From an uncultured Granulicella sp. (GTDB taxonomy: Bacteria > Acidobacteriota > Terriglobia > Terriglobales > Acidobacteriaceae): 56,091 nucleotides of DNA. The notes under the pieces were generated by a model. It did not search any database. It was given only the letters and a program-made list of their open reading frames with translations, and was not told the DNA's origin. Positions 1 to 8,687 of this stretch are shown here, piece after piece (within the stretch, counting starts at the first letter, position 1; each line of letters opens with the position of its first letter). The position numbers and the translations under genes were made by a program. The DNA lies in assembly GCA_937873265.1 (NCBI GenBank), contig CALMVL010000008.1:1-56091 (forward strand). Direction: 5' to 3'.

Positions 1-2
1 GC

Positions 3-578
3 CGGATTTACGTGCCGATGGCGGCGTTTACGGCGTGGACGGGAGTGAGCCCGAGCGTGGTGGAGGTGAAGGTGCCGGGGGGCGCGGTGAAGGTGGAGGC
101 AGCGGTGGAACGGATGCGCGGCGCGCTGCCGGGGTTGACGGTCGCTCCGGTGCGGGCGCTGGTGGAGGGGGAGAGCCGGATTGTGGACCGGACGCGAGCG
201 CTGATGTTTGGGTCGGTGGTGCTGATTGCGCTGACGGTGGGGGTGAGCGTGTTGCCGACGATGTCGGCGAGTGTGCTGGAGCGGCGGCGGGATTTTGCTC
301 TGATGCGAGCGCTGGGTGGGTCGGAGGGTCAGCTGCTGCGGATGTTTCTGCTGGAAGGGCTGGTGTTGGCGGCGACGGGTGTGGTGATCGGATGGGTGCT
401 AGGCTCGGGGGTGGCGTGGGCAATCAGCGAGCTGAACTTCGACACGGCGACGTTGCCGCGGCTTATGGTGGTCCCGGCGGTGCTTGTGCTGAATCTAGTG
501 ATAGCGGGCGTGGCAGCGGTGCTGCCGGCGCGGGTGCTGCGGGGGTTGGAGCCGGCGGCGCTGTTGAAGGGAGAGTGA
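3..578 (+). CDS. FtsX-like ABC transporter permease, C-terminal part (5' end outside window)
   Basis: The reading frame is open from the first bases, so the gene begins before the window. What remains is the C-terminal FtsX/MacB_PCD-type permease domain. A hydrophobic helix comes first, then the cytoplasmic loop with the family's 'ERRRDFALMRALGG' element, then two further membrane helices and a short tail ending in ALLKGE. Proteins of this family are inner-membrane subunits of MacB/LolCDE-type transporters that export lipoproteins, toxins or peptides by mechanotransmission. The ATPase gene starts 5 bp downstream, so the two very probably form one transporter. The substrate cannot be told from this fragment. 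Confidence 0.85.
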   Translation, partial: RIYVPMAAFTAWTGVSPSVVEVKVPGGAVKVEAAVERMRGALPGLTVAPVRALVEGESRIVDRTRALMFGSVVLIALTVGVSVLPTMSASVLERRRDFALMRALGGSEGQLLRMFLLEGLVLAATGVVIGWVLGSGVAWAISELNFDTATLPRLMVVPAVLVLNLVIAGVAAVLPARVLRGLEPAALLKGE

Positions 579-583
579 GGCCG

Positions 584-1336
584 ATGCCGGAGCGGATGCA
601 CGCGACGACCCAGGGAATGGTAGGGCAGACGAGGGACGAGTGCGCGGTGATCTCGCTCGACAACGTGACGCGGGAGTATCCGGGGAAAGCGGGCACGATA
701 TGCGCGTTGGAAGCGGCGACCTTCTCGATTGTGGCGGGGGAGTGGGTGGCGGTGACGGGTCCGTCGGGATCGGGCAAGTCGACGTTGGTAAATCTGCTGG
801 GGTGCCTGGACCGGCCGACCAGGGGCGAGCTGCGGATCGACGGCGTAGAGACGGGAACGATGAGTGCCGGGGAGCTGGACCGGTTTCGGGCGGACAAGAT
901 CGGATTTATCTTTCAGCAGTTTCACTTGATTCCGTATCTGTCTGCGGTCGAGAACGTGATGCTGGCGCAGTACTTTCATTCCATGACGGACGAGGCGGAA
1001 GCGCTGGCGGCGCTGGACAAGGTGGGCTTGGGGCCGCGGGCAGGACACGTGCCAAGTGAGTTGAGCGGGGGCGAGCAGCAGCGGGTGTGCATTGCGCGGG
1101 CGCTCATCAACAATCCGCCGATTCTTCTGGCGGATGAGCCTACGGGAAATCTGGATGCCGCCAATCAGCGGATCGTGGCGGACCTTTTGCGCGGGCTGCA
1201 CGCGGAAGGGCACACAATCGTGATGGTGACGCATGATCCGGAGATGGCGGGACTGGCGGGGCGGCGGATCGCGCTTAACCATGGAAAGGTGTTTTGTCAT
1301 CCGGTGGGTGGGCCGGTGGTTCGGTTGGGACGGTAG
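584..1336 (+). CDS. ABC transporter ATP-binding protein, MacB/LolD type
   Basis: A 250-residue ATPase that would energise the upstream FtsX-like permease. Visible motifs are Walker A (GPSGSGKST, residues 59-67), the Q-loop (FIFQQFHL), the signature LSGGEQQR, Walker B with D-loop ([11 protein letters not shown]) and the switch His (VMVTHD). The 'GEQQR' signature and 'EPTGNLD' D-loop are typical of the LolD/MacB group. I chose ATG 584 because a GAAGGGAG ribosome-binding site lies just upstream and the permease stop is at 578. The frame stays open further upstream only because it overlaps the permease gene in another frame. Later ATGs at 596 and 617 remain possible. Confidence 0.93.
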   Translation: MPERMHATTQGMVGQTRDECAVISLDNVTREYPGKAGTICALEAATFSIVAGEWVAVTGPSGSGKSTLVNLLGCLDRPTRGELRIDGVETGTMSAGELDRFRADKIGFIFQQFHLIPYLSAVENVMLAQYFHSMTDEAEALAALDKVGLGPRAGHVPSELSGGEQQRVCIARALINNPPILLADEPTGNLDAANQRIVADLLRGLHAEGHTIVMVTHDPEMAGLAGRRIALNHGKVFCHPVGGPVVRLGR

Positions 1337-1339
1337 GCG

Positions 1340-2197
1340 CTAGCGCTGCCCCCATTTGAGCTTTTCGCGAAGAACGCTGAAGAGGCCGTTGGGTTGGTGG
1401 CGGAGAAGGCGAACGCTGTACTGGGATCGCCGGCAATCGATGTGGTCGCCCACTTGCACACGCACGGCCTCCTGACCGTCGACGGTGAGGTAGACCTCAT
1501 TGGGCACGCCCACGATGTGCACTGAGACGGTGGAGGTGGAGGGCACGACGATGGGCCGAAGTGTTAGCAGGTGCGGGCATATGGGCGTGACAACGGTGGC
1601 GGAAAGGTTCGGCATCATGATGGGCCCGTTCGCGGCGAGGTTGTAGGCCGTCGATCCGGTCGGGGTTGCGATGATGATGCCGTCCGCGCGAAATGTGGCG
1701 ACGCGCTGGGCGTCGATTTCGACCGAAAAGTCGGCCATGCGGGCGATGGTTCCTTTGGCGACCACGATGTCATTCAACGCGTCCCACTGCTGCACGAGCG
1801 CGCTGCCGCGGAGAAGTTCGGCGTGGAGCATCTCGCGGGTATCAATCTCGGCGGAGTTGGCACACCAGGCTTCGAGGGTGGGAAACAGCTGGCTGAGGGG
1901 AACTTCGGTCAGAAATCCGAGGCTACCCAGATTGACCGACAGAATAGGCGTCGGTGTGCGGGCGAAGGCGCGGGCGGCCGAGAGAAGGGTGCCGTCGCCG
2001 CCGAGCACGATGACGAGGTTGGGATTGTGGCGGGGCAGATCCTCGCGCTCGACGGGCTGCGAGGCGCCGAGGTATGCGGAGCTGTGCGGATCCAGAACAG
2101 TACGGTATCCGTGCCGCTTGAGCCAGCCGATGAGGTCGGGCAGGAGGCTGGCAAGCTCGGGTTTTTGCGGCTTCGAGACGATAGCGGCGAGGTGCAT
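1340..2197 (-). CDS. nadK: NAD kinase
   Basis: Phosphorylates NAD(+) at the 2'-hydroxyl of the adenosine ribose to give NADP(+), a cytosolic housekeeping step. The 285-residue protein has the diagnostic GGDGT motif at residues 66-70, a second conserved block SVNLGSLGFLTE near 87-98, and the substrate-binding TPTGSTAYNLAANGP block near 178-192. Length and motif order fit bacterial PpnK. The ATG lies 7 bp after the tlyA stop, so the two are co-transcribed. tlyA-nadK adjacency is common in bacteria. Confidence 0.95.
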   Translation of the reverse strand: MHLAAIVSKPQKPELASLLPDLIGWLKRHGYRTVLDPHSSAYLGASQPVEREDLPRHNPNLVIVLGGDGTLLSAARAFARTPTPILSVNLGSLGFLTEVPLSQLFPTLEAWCANSAEIDTREMLHAELLRGSALVQQWDALNDIVVAKGTIARMADFSVEIDAQRVATFRADGIIIATPTGSTAYNLAANGPIMMPNLSATVVTPICPHLLTLRPIVVPSTSTVSVHIVGVPNEVYLTVDGQEAVRVQVGDHIDCRRSQYSVRLLRHQPNGLFSVLREKLKWGQR

Positions 2198-2204
2198 GTG
2201 AGCC

Positions 2205-3008
2205 TTAGTCTAGCGGAGCAGCGGGGCTGGCGGCGGCGATGGGCGCGAGTTCGCCGAATCGGGCGTGGAGCAGGTACTCGTGGTTTCCCTCCATGCCGCG
2301 AATCGGGGAGTCCGCGAGCTGGAGAGCGGTGCCGCCAAGCTCGCGGACCGCGGTAAGGACGCGATTGATGGCAAGCTGGCGAGCCGCCGGGTCCCGCACG
2401 ATGCCGCCTTTGCCGATGTTTTCGCGACCGGCCTCGAACTGCGGCTTAATGAGAATGACGGCGGTTCCCTGCCACGTCTTGCCCACCGGCGCGAGCGCGG
2501 GGAGAACGGCGGGCAGGACGAGGGTCGCGGAGATGAAGGAAACATCCATGACGAGTACGGAGGGTGCGGGCGTGTTGCCGGTGAGGAGCTCGGCGGGCGC
2601 GAGCAGCCGGGCATTCGTGCGTTCGCGCAGACTGACGCGCAGGTCGCGGCGCAGCGCATCGGCGATCTGGCCATAGCCGGTGTCGACGGCAAGGACGTGG
2701 GATGCACCGTGTTGCAGGAGGCAGTCGGTGAATCCCCCGGTGGAGGCGCCGATGTCGACGCAGTGAAGGCCAGCGACCGGAATGTGCCAAAGCTCCAGGG
2801 CGTGCTGCAGTTTGAGACCGCCGCGGCTCACGTATCGGAGGTCGGAGCCGAGCAGGCGGATCGGCGCCTCGGAGTCGACGAGTGTTCCGGGTTTGTCGAC
2901 GCGCTGCTCGGAGACGAGGACGCGGCCGGCAAGAATGAGGGCCTGGGCGCGCTCGCGGGAAGCGGCATGTTGCTGGTCGACGAGAAGTTTATCCAGGCGA
3001 ATCTTCAT
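2205..3008 (-). CDS. tlyA: TlyA-family rRNA (cytidine-2'-O)-methyltransferase
   Basis: A 267-residue protein with an N-terminal S4 RNA-binding domain (about residues 3-60) followed by an FtsJ-like SAM-dependent methyltransferase fold. The SAM-binding motif I (DIGASTGGFTD) is at about 85-95. Candidate catalytic tetrad positions are the Lys of SRGGLKL, the Asp of MDVSFIS, the Lys of LIKPQFE and the Glu of NHEYLL. Characterised members methylate 16S and 23S rRNA ribose and are often annotated 'hemolysin A'. The gene leads nadK. No strong Shine-Dalgarno sequence precedes the ATG. Confidence 0.92.
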   Translation of the reverse strand: MKIRLDKLLVDQQHAASRERAQALILAGRVLVSEQRVDKPGTLVDSEAPIRLLGSDLRYVSRGGLKLQHALELWHIPVAGLHCVDIGASTGGFTDCLLQHGASHVLAVDTGYGQIADALRRDLRVSLRERTNARLLAPAELLTGNTPAPSVLVMDVSFISATLVLPAVLPALAPVGKTWQGTAVILIKPQFEAGRENIGKGGIVRDPAARQLAINRVLTAVRELGGTALQLADSPIRGMEGNHEYLLHARFGELAPIAAASPAAPLD

Positions 3009-3232
3009 CCCAATTAGCCATGCGCGTGGCGACCGACATCCGCAAGGTCAGTGTCAGCGTACATCGGTATGCGAGCGAACGATAGAATGCGGGCTAGAGC
3101 GAAGGGACGACCGGAGCACGTGGGTGGGATCGGCTGCGAGAAAACCCAGCGGGGAACGTGTGGTCGAGCGCTCCGGACAGCTTCGCGACTGGGCGGCTCG
3201 CTCGGCCTAGGTGCATCGGCGTCTTGAGAGAC

Positions 3233-3787
3233 GTGGGAGAGCCGGGTGCGCCAGTGGGGCCTCGATTGGACGACGAGGTACTGTTGCGGCTCGTCGCGGA
3301 CGGCGACGAGCAGGCCATGGCTGCGCTGTTTGACCGCTACTCCAAGGTGGTCTACTCGGTTTCGTTGCGGGTGTTACGCGACCCGGCGTCCGCCGAGGAT
3401 GTGTTGCAGGAAATTTTTCTGCAGATCTGGCGGAGTCCGGCGGGCTTTATCGCGACCCGGGGCAGCCTGGGCGGATGGCTGGCGGTGGTGGCGCGCAATC
3501 GCTCGATCGATTTGCTTCGGCGCAAGCGGCCGACCGAGATGGTGGATGAGATGATGCTGCCATCAAGCTTCAACCTGGCCGAGGACTCCGAGCGCAGCCT
3601 GATGGTAGAACGGGCTCGGACGATCATCCACCAGATGCCGGTGGAGCAGCGAAAGACGCTCGAGATGGCCTTCTTCGATGGTTTGACACATGCGGAGATC
3701 GCAGAGATGACAGGGGACCCGCTGGGTACGGTGAAAACGCGGATCCGCAGCGCGCTCGCCGTGCTGAGAAGGGCATTCCGGGCATGA
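3233..3787 (+). CDS. ECF-subfamily RNA polymerase sigma factor (SigK-like)
   Basis: About 184 residues if it starts at GTG 3233; the frame is open back to 3158. Region 2 carries 'LFDRYSKVVYSVSLRVLRDPASAEDVLQEIFLQIW' features (shown in part: AEDVLQEIFLQIWR), and region 4 carries the helix-turn-helix 'LTHAEIAEMTGDPLGTVKTR' type signature. There is no region 1 or 3, as expected for ECF factors. Its last codons overlap the start of the RskA-type anti-sigma gene by ATGA, so the pair is translationally coupled. A TAGAAT -10-like box at 3083-3088 lies upstream. The regulon and stimulus are unknown. Confidence 0.9.
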   Translation: MGEPGAPVGPRLDDEVLLRLVADGDEQAMAALFDRYSKVVYSVSLRVLRDPASAEDVLQEIFLQIWRSPAGFIATRGSLGGWLAVVARNRSIDLLRRKRPTEMVDEMMLPSSFNLAEDSERSLMVERARTIIHQMPVEQRKTLEMAFFDGLTHAEIAEMTGDPLGTVKTRIRSALAVLRRAFRA

Positions 3788-4701
3788 ACACTCACATCCA
3801 TGAGGATGAGCTTGCCCTCTTTGCGGTACAGCTGCTGGACGAAGACGAGGCTGAGGAGATCTTGCTGCATCTGTCGCACTGCGAGCACTGCCGGCATGTG
3901 TTGGCGGGGATCCAGGGCGATCTGGCAATATTTGCGATGTCCGCCGAAACGCATTCCCCGCCGGCGCTGGCGAGGGAGCGTCTGCTAGAGCAGGTGCGGC
4001 GGGAAGGCAAGGCTCCGTTGAGCGAGAAGCCGGCTCCGTCGACGACGAGCCAGATCGCAGCGGGGTCTGTGGGAAGGCGAAGCAGCGCGCGGCGCGGCAA
4101 ACCGACCGATCGGATGCCCCGCCCAGACATCCGGAGGGCGGGAGGCGGACGGGTTGCGGCGGAAGTGTCCGAACCTCGGCCGAAGCTTTTGGCTCGGCTG
4201 CTGCCTTGGGTGGGATGGGCCATCGCGGCCGGGCTGGCCATGGAAATCGGCGATCTGCGGCGCGAGCGCGATCTTTTACGAAGCACGGTGGCGGCACAGA
4301 GCGGCGACATCGCTCGGCTGGGTTCGGATGCGGCGACGGCGCGGCAGGTCCTCGAGACACTGACGGATGGCTCGGCGATGCGGGTAACGCTGACGCGCTC
4401 GAAGGAGGCTCCGGTCCCGGTTGGCAGGGTGCATTATTTGTCGGAGAAGGGCCAGCTGGTGTTTACGGCGAGCAACATGGAGCCGCTCGGGCCCTATCGG
4501 ACATATGAATTATGGCTGATTCCGGCAGATGGGCGCGATCCGATTCCGGCGGGAACGTTCCGGCCGGATGCACAAGGGAGCGCAAACGTCATTTTGCCCG
4601 AGTTGCCAAAAGGTGTTCCTGCAAAGGCGTTCGGGATTACGCAAGAGGATGAGGGTGGATCGCAGACGCCGACGATGCCGATCGTGATGGCGGGAACTTA
4701 G
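3784..4701 (+). CDS. Anti-sigma factor, RskA-like, membrane anchored
   Basis: A 305-residue protein. The N terminus has the zinc-binding anti-sigma signature H29-x3-C33-x2-C36 (HLSHCEHC). A basic Pro/Arg-rich linker follows, then one membrane segment at about 137-155 and a charged, possibly coiled stretch. The extracytoplasmic C-terminal half (about 190-305) resembles the RskA domain (PF10099). Such proteins hold the partner ECF sigma factor inactive at the membrane until regulated proteolysis releases it. The ATG overlaps the sigma-factor stop by 4 bp, which strongly supports the pairing. The nature of the signal is inference only. Confidence 0.88.
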   Translation: MNTHIHEDELALFAVQLLDEDEAEEILLHLSHCEHCRHVLAGIQGDLAIFAMSAETHSPPALARERLLEQVRREGKAPLSEKPAPSTTSQIAAGSVGRRSSARRGKPTDRMPRPDIRRAGGGRVAAEVSEPRPKLLARLLPWVGWAIAAGLAMEIGDLRRERDLLRSTVAAQSGDIARLGSDAATARQVLETLTDGSAMRVTLTRSKEAPVPVGRVHYLSEKGQLVFTASNMEPLGPYRTYELWLIPADGRDPIPAGTFRPDAQGSANVILPELPKGVPAKAFGITQEDEGGSQTPTMPIVMAGT

Positions 4702-4726
4702 CGCGGTGTGCTGGGCCGAACCCGGG

Positions 4727-6115
4727 TCAGGGCGCGGTCACGCGGACGGAGACGCCTTTGCCTTGGAGGTCGACATAGGACTCGACGGCATCGGTGTCGG
4801 TGCGAATGACCGTCATGAGGCTGGATGTGGGGGCGACAGGAAAGCCGGGCTGGGGCACTGAGTCCTGAGTGACCACATAGACCTTGCCCGTTGGGTTGCC
4901 GGTGGTCGAGGCAATCCAGATCGGCCGTCCGGCAACGGGAATGGTGGCGGTGACGGTATTGGTGACCAGGTTGATTACGGAGACGGTTGAGTCGGCGTAG
5001 TTGGCGACGTACGCCTGGGTGCCATCCTGCAGCACGGTCACCATAACGGGCTTAACACCTACCGGTATGGTGGCGAGGACATCGCCGAAGCCGACTGCAT
5101 CGACCGGGTTTGTGGGATTGCAGTTCGGATTTGTCGGTAGATCTGAGGAGGTGCAGAGCGGAATGCTCACGATGCTGACGGTTCCGGGAGAGACCCCGTC
5201 GCCCGCATTTGCAACAACAAGCTCGGTACGAGTGGGTGCGAGGTCTGCCCAGACCGGGGCGGTTCCGACAGGGATCACCGGTGTGGCGGCATCGGCTGCA
5301 TTGCTTTGTGCGTTGATGACCGAGACGGAGTTGCTTCCCTGGTTCAGAATGAACACGCGGAGGCCGTCAGCAGTCATCACGCCATACACGGGCGAGACAC
5401 CTACGGGGATGGTGGTGGAGATGGTGCTGGTGGTGGTCTCGATGCCGGCGACGACGCCGGGGGAGCCGGCAATGGTGCTTTGGCTGATGGCGTAGGCGCG
5501 CGGGGCCGTCGCAATACCGGCGATGTAGACCGGCGTGTACCCCGGGGTGACGGGGAGTTCCTGCCTGAGTGACGGTGGGGTGTTCTGGAGTTGGGCGATG
5601 GTCGATCGGCCAGGATCGGTGAGGTAGACGTAGGTGCTGTTGGCGAAGATGCTGTTCGGAGTCGCTCCGGGCAGCAGCGTTGTGGTTTGGACGTTGCTGG
5701 TCTGAACGGCAGTGCTGATCGCAAATGTGCTGAGCGTGCCGTCGGTGTTGAGCGTGTAGCCTGTGCCGCCTCCGTTTGCAAGGAGGAGATAATAGGGATT
5801 CGGGCCGACGCTGATATTGACCAGGTTGGTGTCACCGGAAAAGTCGACCAGGGTCATGAGGCCGCCGATAGCCGCGCCCGGCTGCGAGATGGCCACGGCG
5901 TATTTCGAGGGCTGAACCGCCGGTCCGACCGGGCTGATGGCGGAGACGACCGGACGATAGCTATTGCCACACCCCAGGGTAGGCACAAGGGCGATGGCCG
6001 CAAGGGCGAGACCAGCGATGCGGTTGGAGGTGAAACGGGGAAGCAGATTGGCGAGAAAGCGACCGTTCGGGCGACCGGAGACGGTGGATCGTAAGGCGAT
6101 TCGTACTGAGTGCAA
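4727..6115 (-). CDS. YVTN/YncE-type beta-propeller lipoprotein
   Basis: A 462-residue exported protein. A long basic N-region precedes a hydrophobic stretch and a lipobox (TLGCG, Cys about 49), so it is probably a lipoprotein. The body holds repeated beta-propeller strands of the YVTN type, including 'QAYVANYADSTVSVIN' and 'TIPVAGRPIW'. Family members are secreted or surface beta-propellers of mostly unknown ligand. The start is read as TTG 6115 because a GGGAG ribosome-binding site lies about 5 nt upstream. A TACAAT -10-like box lies at 6161-6166. The gene converges with the anti-sigma gene, with 25 bp between stops, and is divergent from the DUF92 gene. Confidence 0.85.
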   Translation of the reverse strand: MHSVRIALRSTVSGRPNGRFLANLLPRFTSNRIAGLALAAIALVPTLGCGNSYRPVVSAISPVGPAVQPSKYAVAISQPGAAIGGLMTLVDFSGDTNLVNISVGPNPYYLLLANGGGTGYTLNTDGTLSTFAISTAVQTSNVQTTTLLPGATPNSIFANSTYVYLTDPGRSTIAQLQNTPPSLRQELPVTPGYTPVYIAGIATAPRAYAISQSTIAGSPGVVAGIETTTSTISTTIPVGVSPVYGVMTADGLRVFILNQGSNSVSVINAQSNAADAATPVIPVGTAPVWADLAPTRTELVVANAGDGVSPGTVSIVSIPLCTSSDLPTNPNCNPTNPVDAVGFGDVLATIPVGVKPVMVTVLQDGTQAYVANYADSTVSVINLVTNTVTATIPVAGRPIWIASTTGNPTGKVYVVTQDSVPQPGFPVAPTSSLMTVIRTDTDAVESYVDLQGKGVSVRVTAP

Positions 6116-6204
6116 AACTGCTCCCGCTGAGCTGCTGTGTTTCCCTATGCTCAGACCTCGATTGTAAATCAGGGGCTCGGCCCAATGGGTCTGAATGGGG
6201 AGAG

Positions 6205-7140
6205 ATGGCGACAGAGGACGGCATGGAACGCGGAGCGGCGAAGGCCATTCCGGCGGGGCGAGACAGGCGGCAGTCGCAGGCGCTGGTAGGCTTGGTCGGC
6301 GTTGCCCTGGCTCTCGAAACAGTGGGAACGCTGCGCAGCGCGCTAGCGCAGGTGCGACCGTTTCCGGCGTATGTCGCCGGGACGATCGGGATCAGTCTGG
6401 CGTTTACTGGGCTGGTGCGGCTGGTGCGGGCATCTACCACGGCGGGCGCTCTCGCCGGCGGGATGATCTGCTTGGTGGTCACGTACCGGACGGGCTGGTT
6501 TTCGGAGCCGGTGGAGCGAAGCGCGCTGACACCCTTGGCGTGCCTCTTTGCCCTGACATTTCTGGCAACTCGGGCGGGGCGTGAGCACAAGGTACGCGCA
6601 GGGCTGGCGGAAAAGCGCAGCGGACGGAGCGCGGCGCAGGTGATTGCCAACCTCGGTGTCACGGCGCTGTGCGTCTCGCCCTTTGCGGAGTGGATTTTGC
6701 GGCGATCTGCGGCGGGGCACTGCAGACCCGACTTTGCCGATCTGTGGGTGATGGCGGCGGTCAAAACGGCTTGCCTGGCAGCCTTGGTGGAGGCGACTGC
6801 GGACACGATGTCGTCGGAACTGGGGCAGGCGTTCGGCGGCAGGCCGGTGCTGCTGGCCGGACTTCGTCGCGTGGAGGCGGGAACGGATGGGGCGATCTCG
6901 CTGCTGGGAACGGCGACCGGCGTTGCGGGGGGAACGCTGGTGGCCGGGGCGGGCGCTTGGGCGATGCACCTAGACGGGCACGCGGGACTGGTGTCGCTTG
7001 GCTGCGGAACGCTAGGGTTGTTTGCAGACAGCGTGATCGGCGCGACGCTGGAGCGATGGGGCTGGGTGGGCAACGATCTGGTGAACTTCAGCGGGACAGC
7101 CTTCGCGGCTGCCGTGGCGGCGGCGCTGATGCGCGCCTGA
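6205..7140 (+). CDS. DUF92 (TMEM19-like) integral membrane protein
   Basis: A 311-residue polytopic membrane protein. Characteristic DUF92 blocks are 'AQVIANLGVTAL', 'ADTMSSELGQAFG' and 'GTDGAISLLGTATGVAGG', in the family order. The plant member VTE6 is a phytyl-phosphate kinase, so a prenyl/phytyl-phosphate kinase-like role is possible. That is inference, because most bacterial members are uncharacterised. The ATG is preceded by GGGGAG. It converges with the downstream DUF218 gene, with 16 bp between the stops. Confidence 0.85.
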   Translation: MATEDGMERGAAKAIPAGRDRRQSQALVGLVGVALALETVGTLRSALAQVRPFPAYVAGTIGISLAFTGLVRLVRASTTAGALAGGMICLVVTYRTGWFSEPVERSALTPLACLFALTFLATRAGREHKVRAGLAEKRSGRSAAQVIANLGVTALCVSPFAEWILRRSAAGHCRPDFADLWVMAAVKTACLAALVEATADTMSSELGQAFGGRPVLLAGLRRVEAGTDGAISLLGTATGVAGGTLVAGAGAWAMHLDGHAGLVSLGCGTLGLFADSVIGATLERWGWVGNDLVNFSGTAFAAAVAAALMRA

Positions 7141-7156
7141 CGCTGGCTTTAGAGCC

Positions 7157-7828
7157 TCAGTCGTCGTTCTTGCCTTCGATCCAGCGGTACAGGCTGGATG
7201 TTTCAAAGCCCAGCCGAAGAGCAGTGTAGCCGAGGATCTCATGCGTGTAGCGAAGGAGGAGTGTTTCGCTGGAAGCGCGGCCAAACGGCGGCCGAGGCGA
7301 GGTGTACACGTCAAGGCCGGATTCGGCGCAGAGCTCGCGAATGCGGAAGAGGTGGGTGGGGTCGCTCACAACGACCACTGTTTGGAGGTTGTGCTCGCGG
7401 GCAATTGCGGCTAGCCGGTGCACCTGCTCCTCGGTGTCGACGGAGCGGGTTTCCGCGATGATGTCGGTGAGCGGGATGCCGTTGGCGAGCAGGTAATCGC
7501 GGCCGACGCCTCCCTCGGTGAGGCCGGAGTCGGCATCCGCTCCACCGCCGAGAGTGATCACGACGGGCGCGATACCTTTGCGGTAGAGGTCGACAGCATG
7601 GTCGAGGCGCGCGTGGAAGACGGGCGAGGGACGGCCGCGGTACTCCGCCGCTCCGAAGACGGCGATGGCGTCGGACGGGATGGCCTCGTCGCGAGAGGCG
7701 ACCTCGTCAATCTGCCGGTAGACATATGCGCACCAGGCGAGGGCCGCCACGAGAAAGAGCGCGACGAACCACCGAAATAAGTGACGCCGCGATTGAGGAC
7801 TGCTCGGGATAGCATGGCGAGCGCTCAT
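7157..7828 (-). CDS. DUF218 (ElyC/SanA/YdcF family) membrane-anchored protein
   Basis: A 223-residue protein with an N-terminal membrane anchor (about residues 18-37) and one DUF218 domain. Visible family features are 'AIAVFGAAEYRGRPSPVF', a Gly-rich 'VVITLGGGADAD' loop, 'ETRSVDTEEQ' and 'VVVVSDPTHLFR'. Relatives ElyC and SanA act in envelope biogenesis and vancomycin tolerance in E. coli, but the biochemical activity is unclear. The frame stays open to 7942, which would overlap tsaC by 68 bp. I chose ATG 7828 because it places the hydrophobic anchor at the N terminus. Confidence 0.82.
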   Translation of the reverse strand: MSARHAIPSSPQSRRHLFRWFVALFLVAALAWCAYVYRQIDEVASRDEAIPSDAIAVFGAAEYRGRPSPVFHARLDHAVDLYRKGIAPVVITLGGGADADSGLTEGGVGRDYLLANGIPLTDIIAETRSVDTEEQVHRLAAIAREHNLQTVVVVSDPTHLFRIRELCAESGLDVYTSPRPPFGRASSETLLLRYTHEILGYTALRLGFETSSLYRWIEGKNDD

Positions 7829-7874
7829 ACAGAGAGACGAGTGTACGGCAGAGCGGGCCGGAGGGTCGCTTCCC

Positions 7875-8564
7875 CTATCGTTGCAGGGTAAGGGCGATCT
7901 CGTGGGTAGGGATTGCGCCCTCGCGCAGAATGTTCCAGGCACTGCCGCCGCCGGAAAGGTCGACGATGGTGGTGGCGGTGGAGCGCGCCGTGGGACCGCC
8001 GTCTACGATCATGGACAGCTCCGCGCCAAGCTGGTCGCGAACGCAGTTGGCGTAGGTGCATTCGGGCATGCCGGCGAGGTTGGCCGAGGTTGCGGTGATC
8101 GGCAGGCCGAGCTGACGAACGATCGCGCGAGCGATGGGGGCCTCGGGTACGCGAAGCGCGACGTTCCCGGTGTTGGCCGTCACCCGCAGAGGCAGCTTCG
8201 CGCCGGCGCGCACGATGATCGTCAGCGGACCAGGCCAGAAGCGTTCCGCAAGTCGATCAAATGCACTGTCGATGGTGGGGGCCAGCTCGTAGGCCTGGTG
8301 CGTCTCGCACAACAGCAGTGACAGTGGCTTATGGCGGGAGCGTGTCTTCAGTTCATAGATCCGGTCGACGGCGCGAAGATTTACGGGGTCGACCGCCAGG
8401 CCGTAGAAGGTGTCCGTGGGCAGGGCAACGACCTGGCCCAGATTGAGGGTGGCGACGACGCGGTCGATCTTTTCCGGTTCAGGTTCGTCGGGATGGATAC
8501 GGAGGATGTCGGCCGGCAAGTGTTGCTCCTGAGGGGTGAGGCTGCTCGGCGTGCGCGATCTCAT
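7875..8564 (-). CDS. tsaC: L-threonylcarbamoyladenylate synthase (TsaC/YrdC/Sua5 family)
   Basis: A 229-residue protein that makes threonylcarbamoyl-AMP from threonine, bicarbonate and ATP. This is the first step of the t6A37 modification of ANN-decoding tRNAs. Family signatures are 'LPTDTFYGLAVD', 'KTRSRHKPLSLLL', 'WPGPLTIIV', 'NVALRVPEAP' and 'ITATSANLAGMP'. The single YrdC domain with no C-terminal Sua5 domain fits TsaC. ATG 8564 is preferred to an upstream GTG at 8600. It is divergent from the trmH-type gene and upstream of the DUF218 gene on the same strand. Confidence 0.93.
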   Translation of the reverse strand: MRSRTPSSLTPQEQHLPADILRIHPDEPEPEKIDRVVATLNLGQVVALPTDTFYGLAVDPVNLRAVDRIYELKTRSRHKPLSLLLCETHQAYELAPTIDSAFDRLAERFWPGPLTIIVRAGAKLPLRVTANTGNVALRVPEAPIARAIVRQLGLPITATSANLAGMPECTYANCVRDQLGAELSMIVDGGPTARSTATTIVDLSGGGSAWNILREGAIPTHEIALTLQR

Positions 8565-8687
8565 AGGAGGAGGGTGCGGCCCGAATCCGCAGGGTAGCAC
8601 GGGTGGGGAGCCGACTCAACGGCAGGCCCGGCTTTACGGGCCGCTCCCGGTGTACACCGCGGGGGAGCAGCAGCGTAAGATCGGGCC

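Noticed and set aside
35-583. An open frame in phase with the ABC ATPase that extends it about 180 codons upstream
   Set aside because: It overlaps the permease gene in another frame, has Gly/Ala-rich composition without any domain, and a good ribosome-binding site lies at the ATG at 584.
7829-7942. N-terminal extension of the DUF218 protein
   Set aside because: It would overlap tsaC by 68 bp and put 38 non-hydrophobic residues before the membrane anchor.
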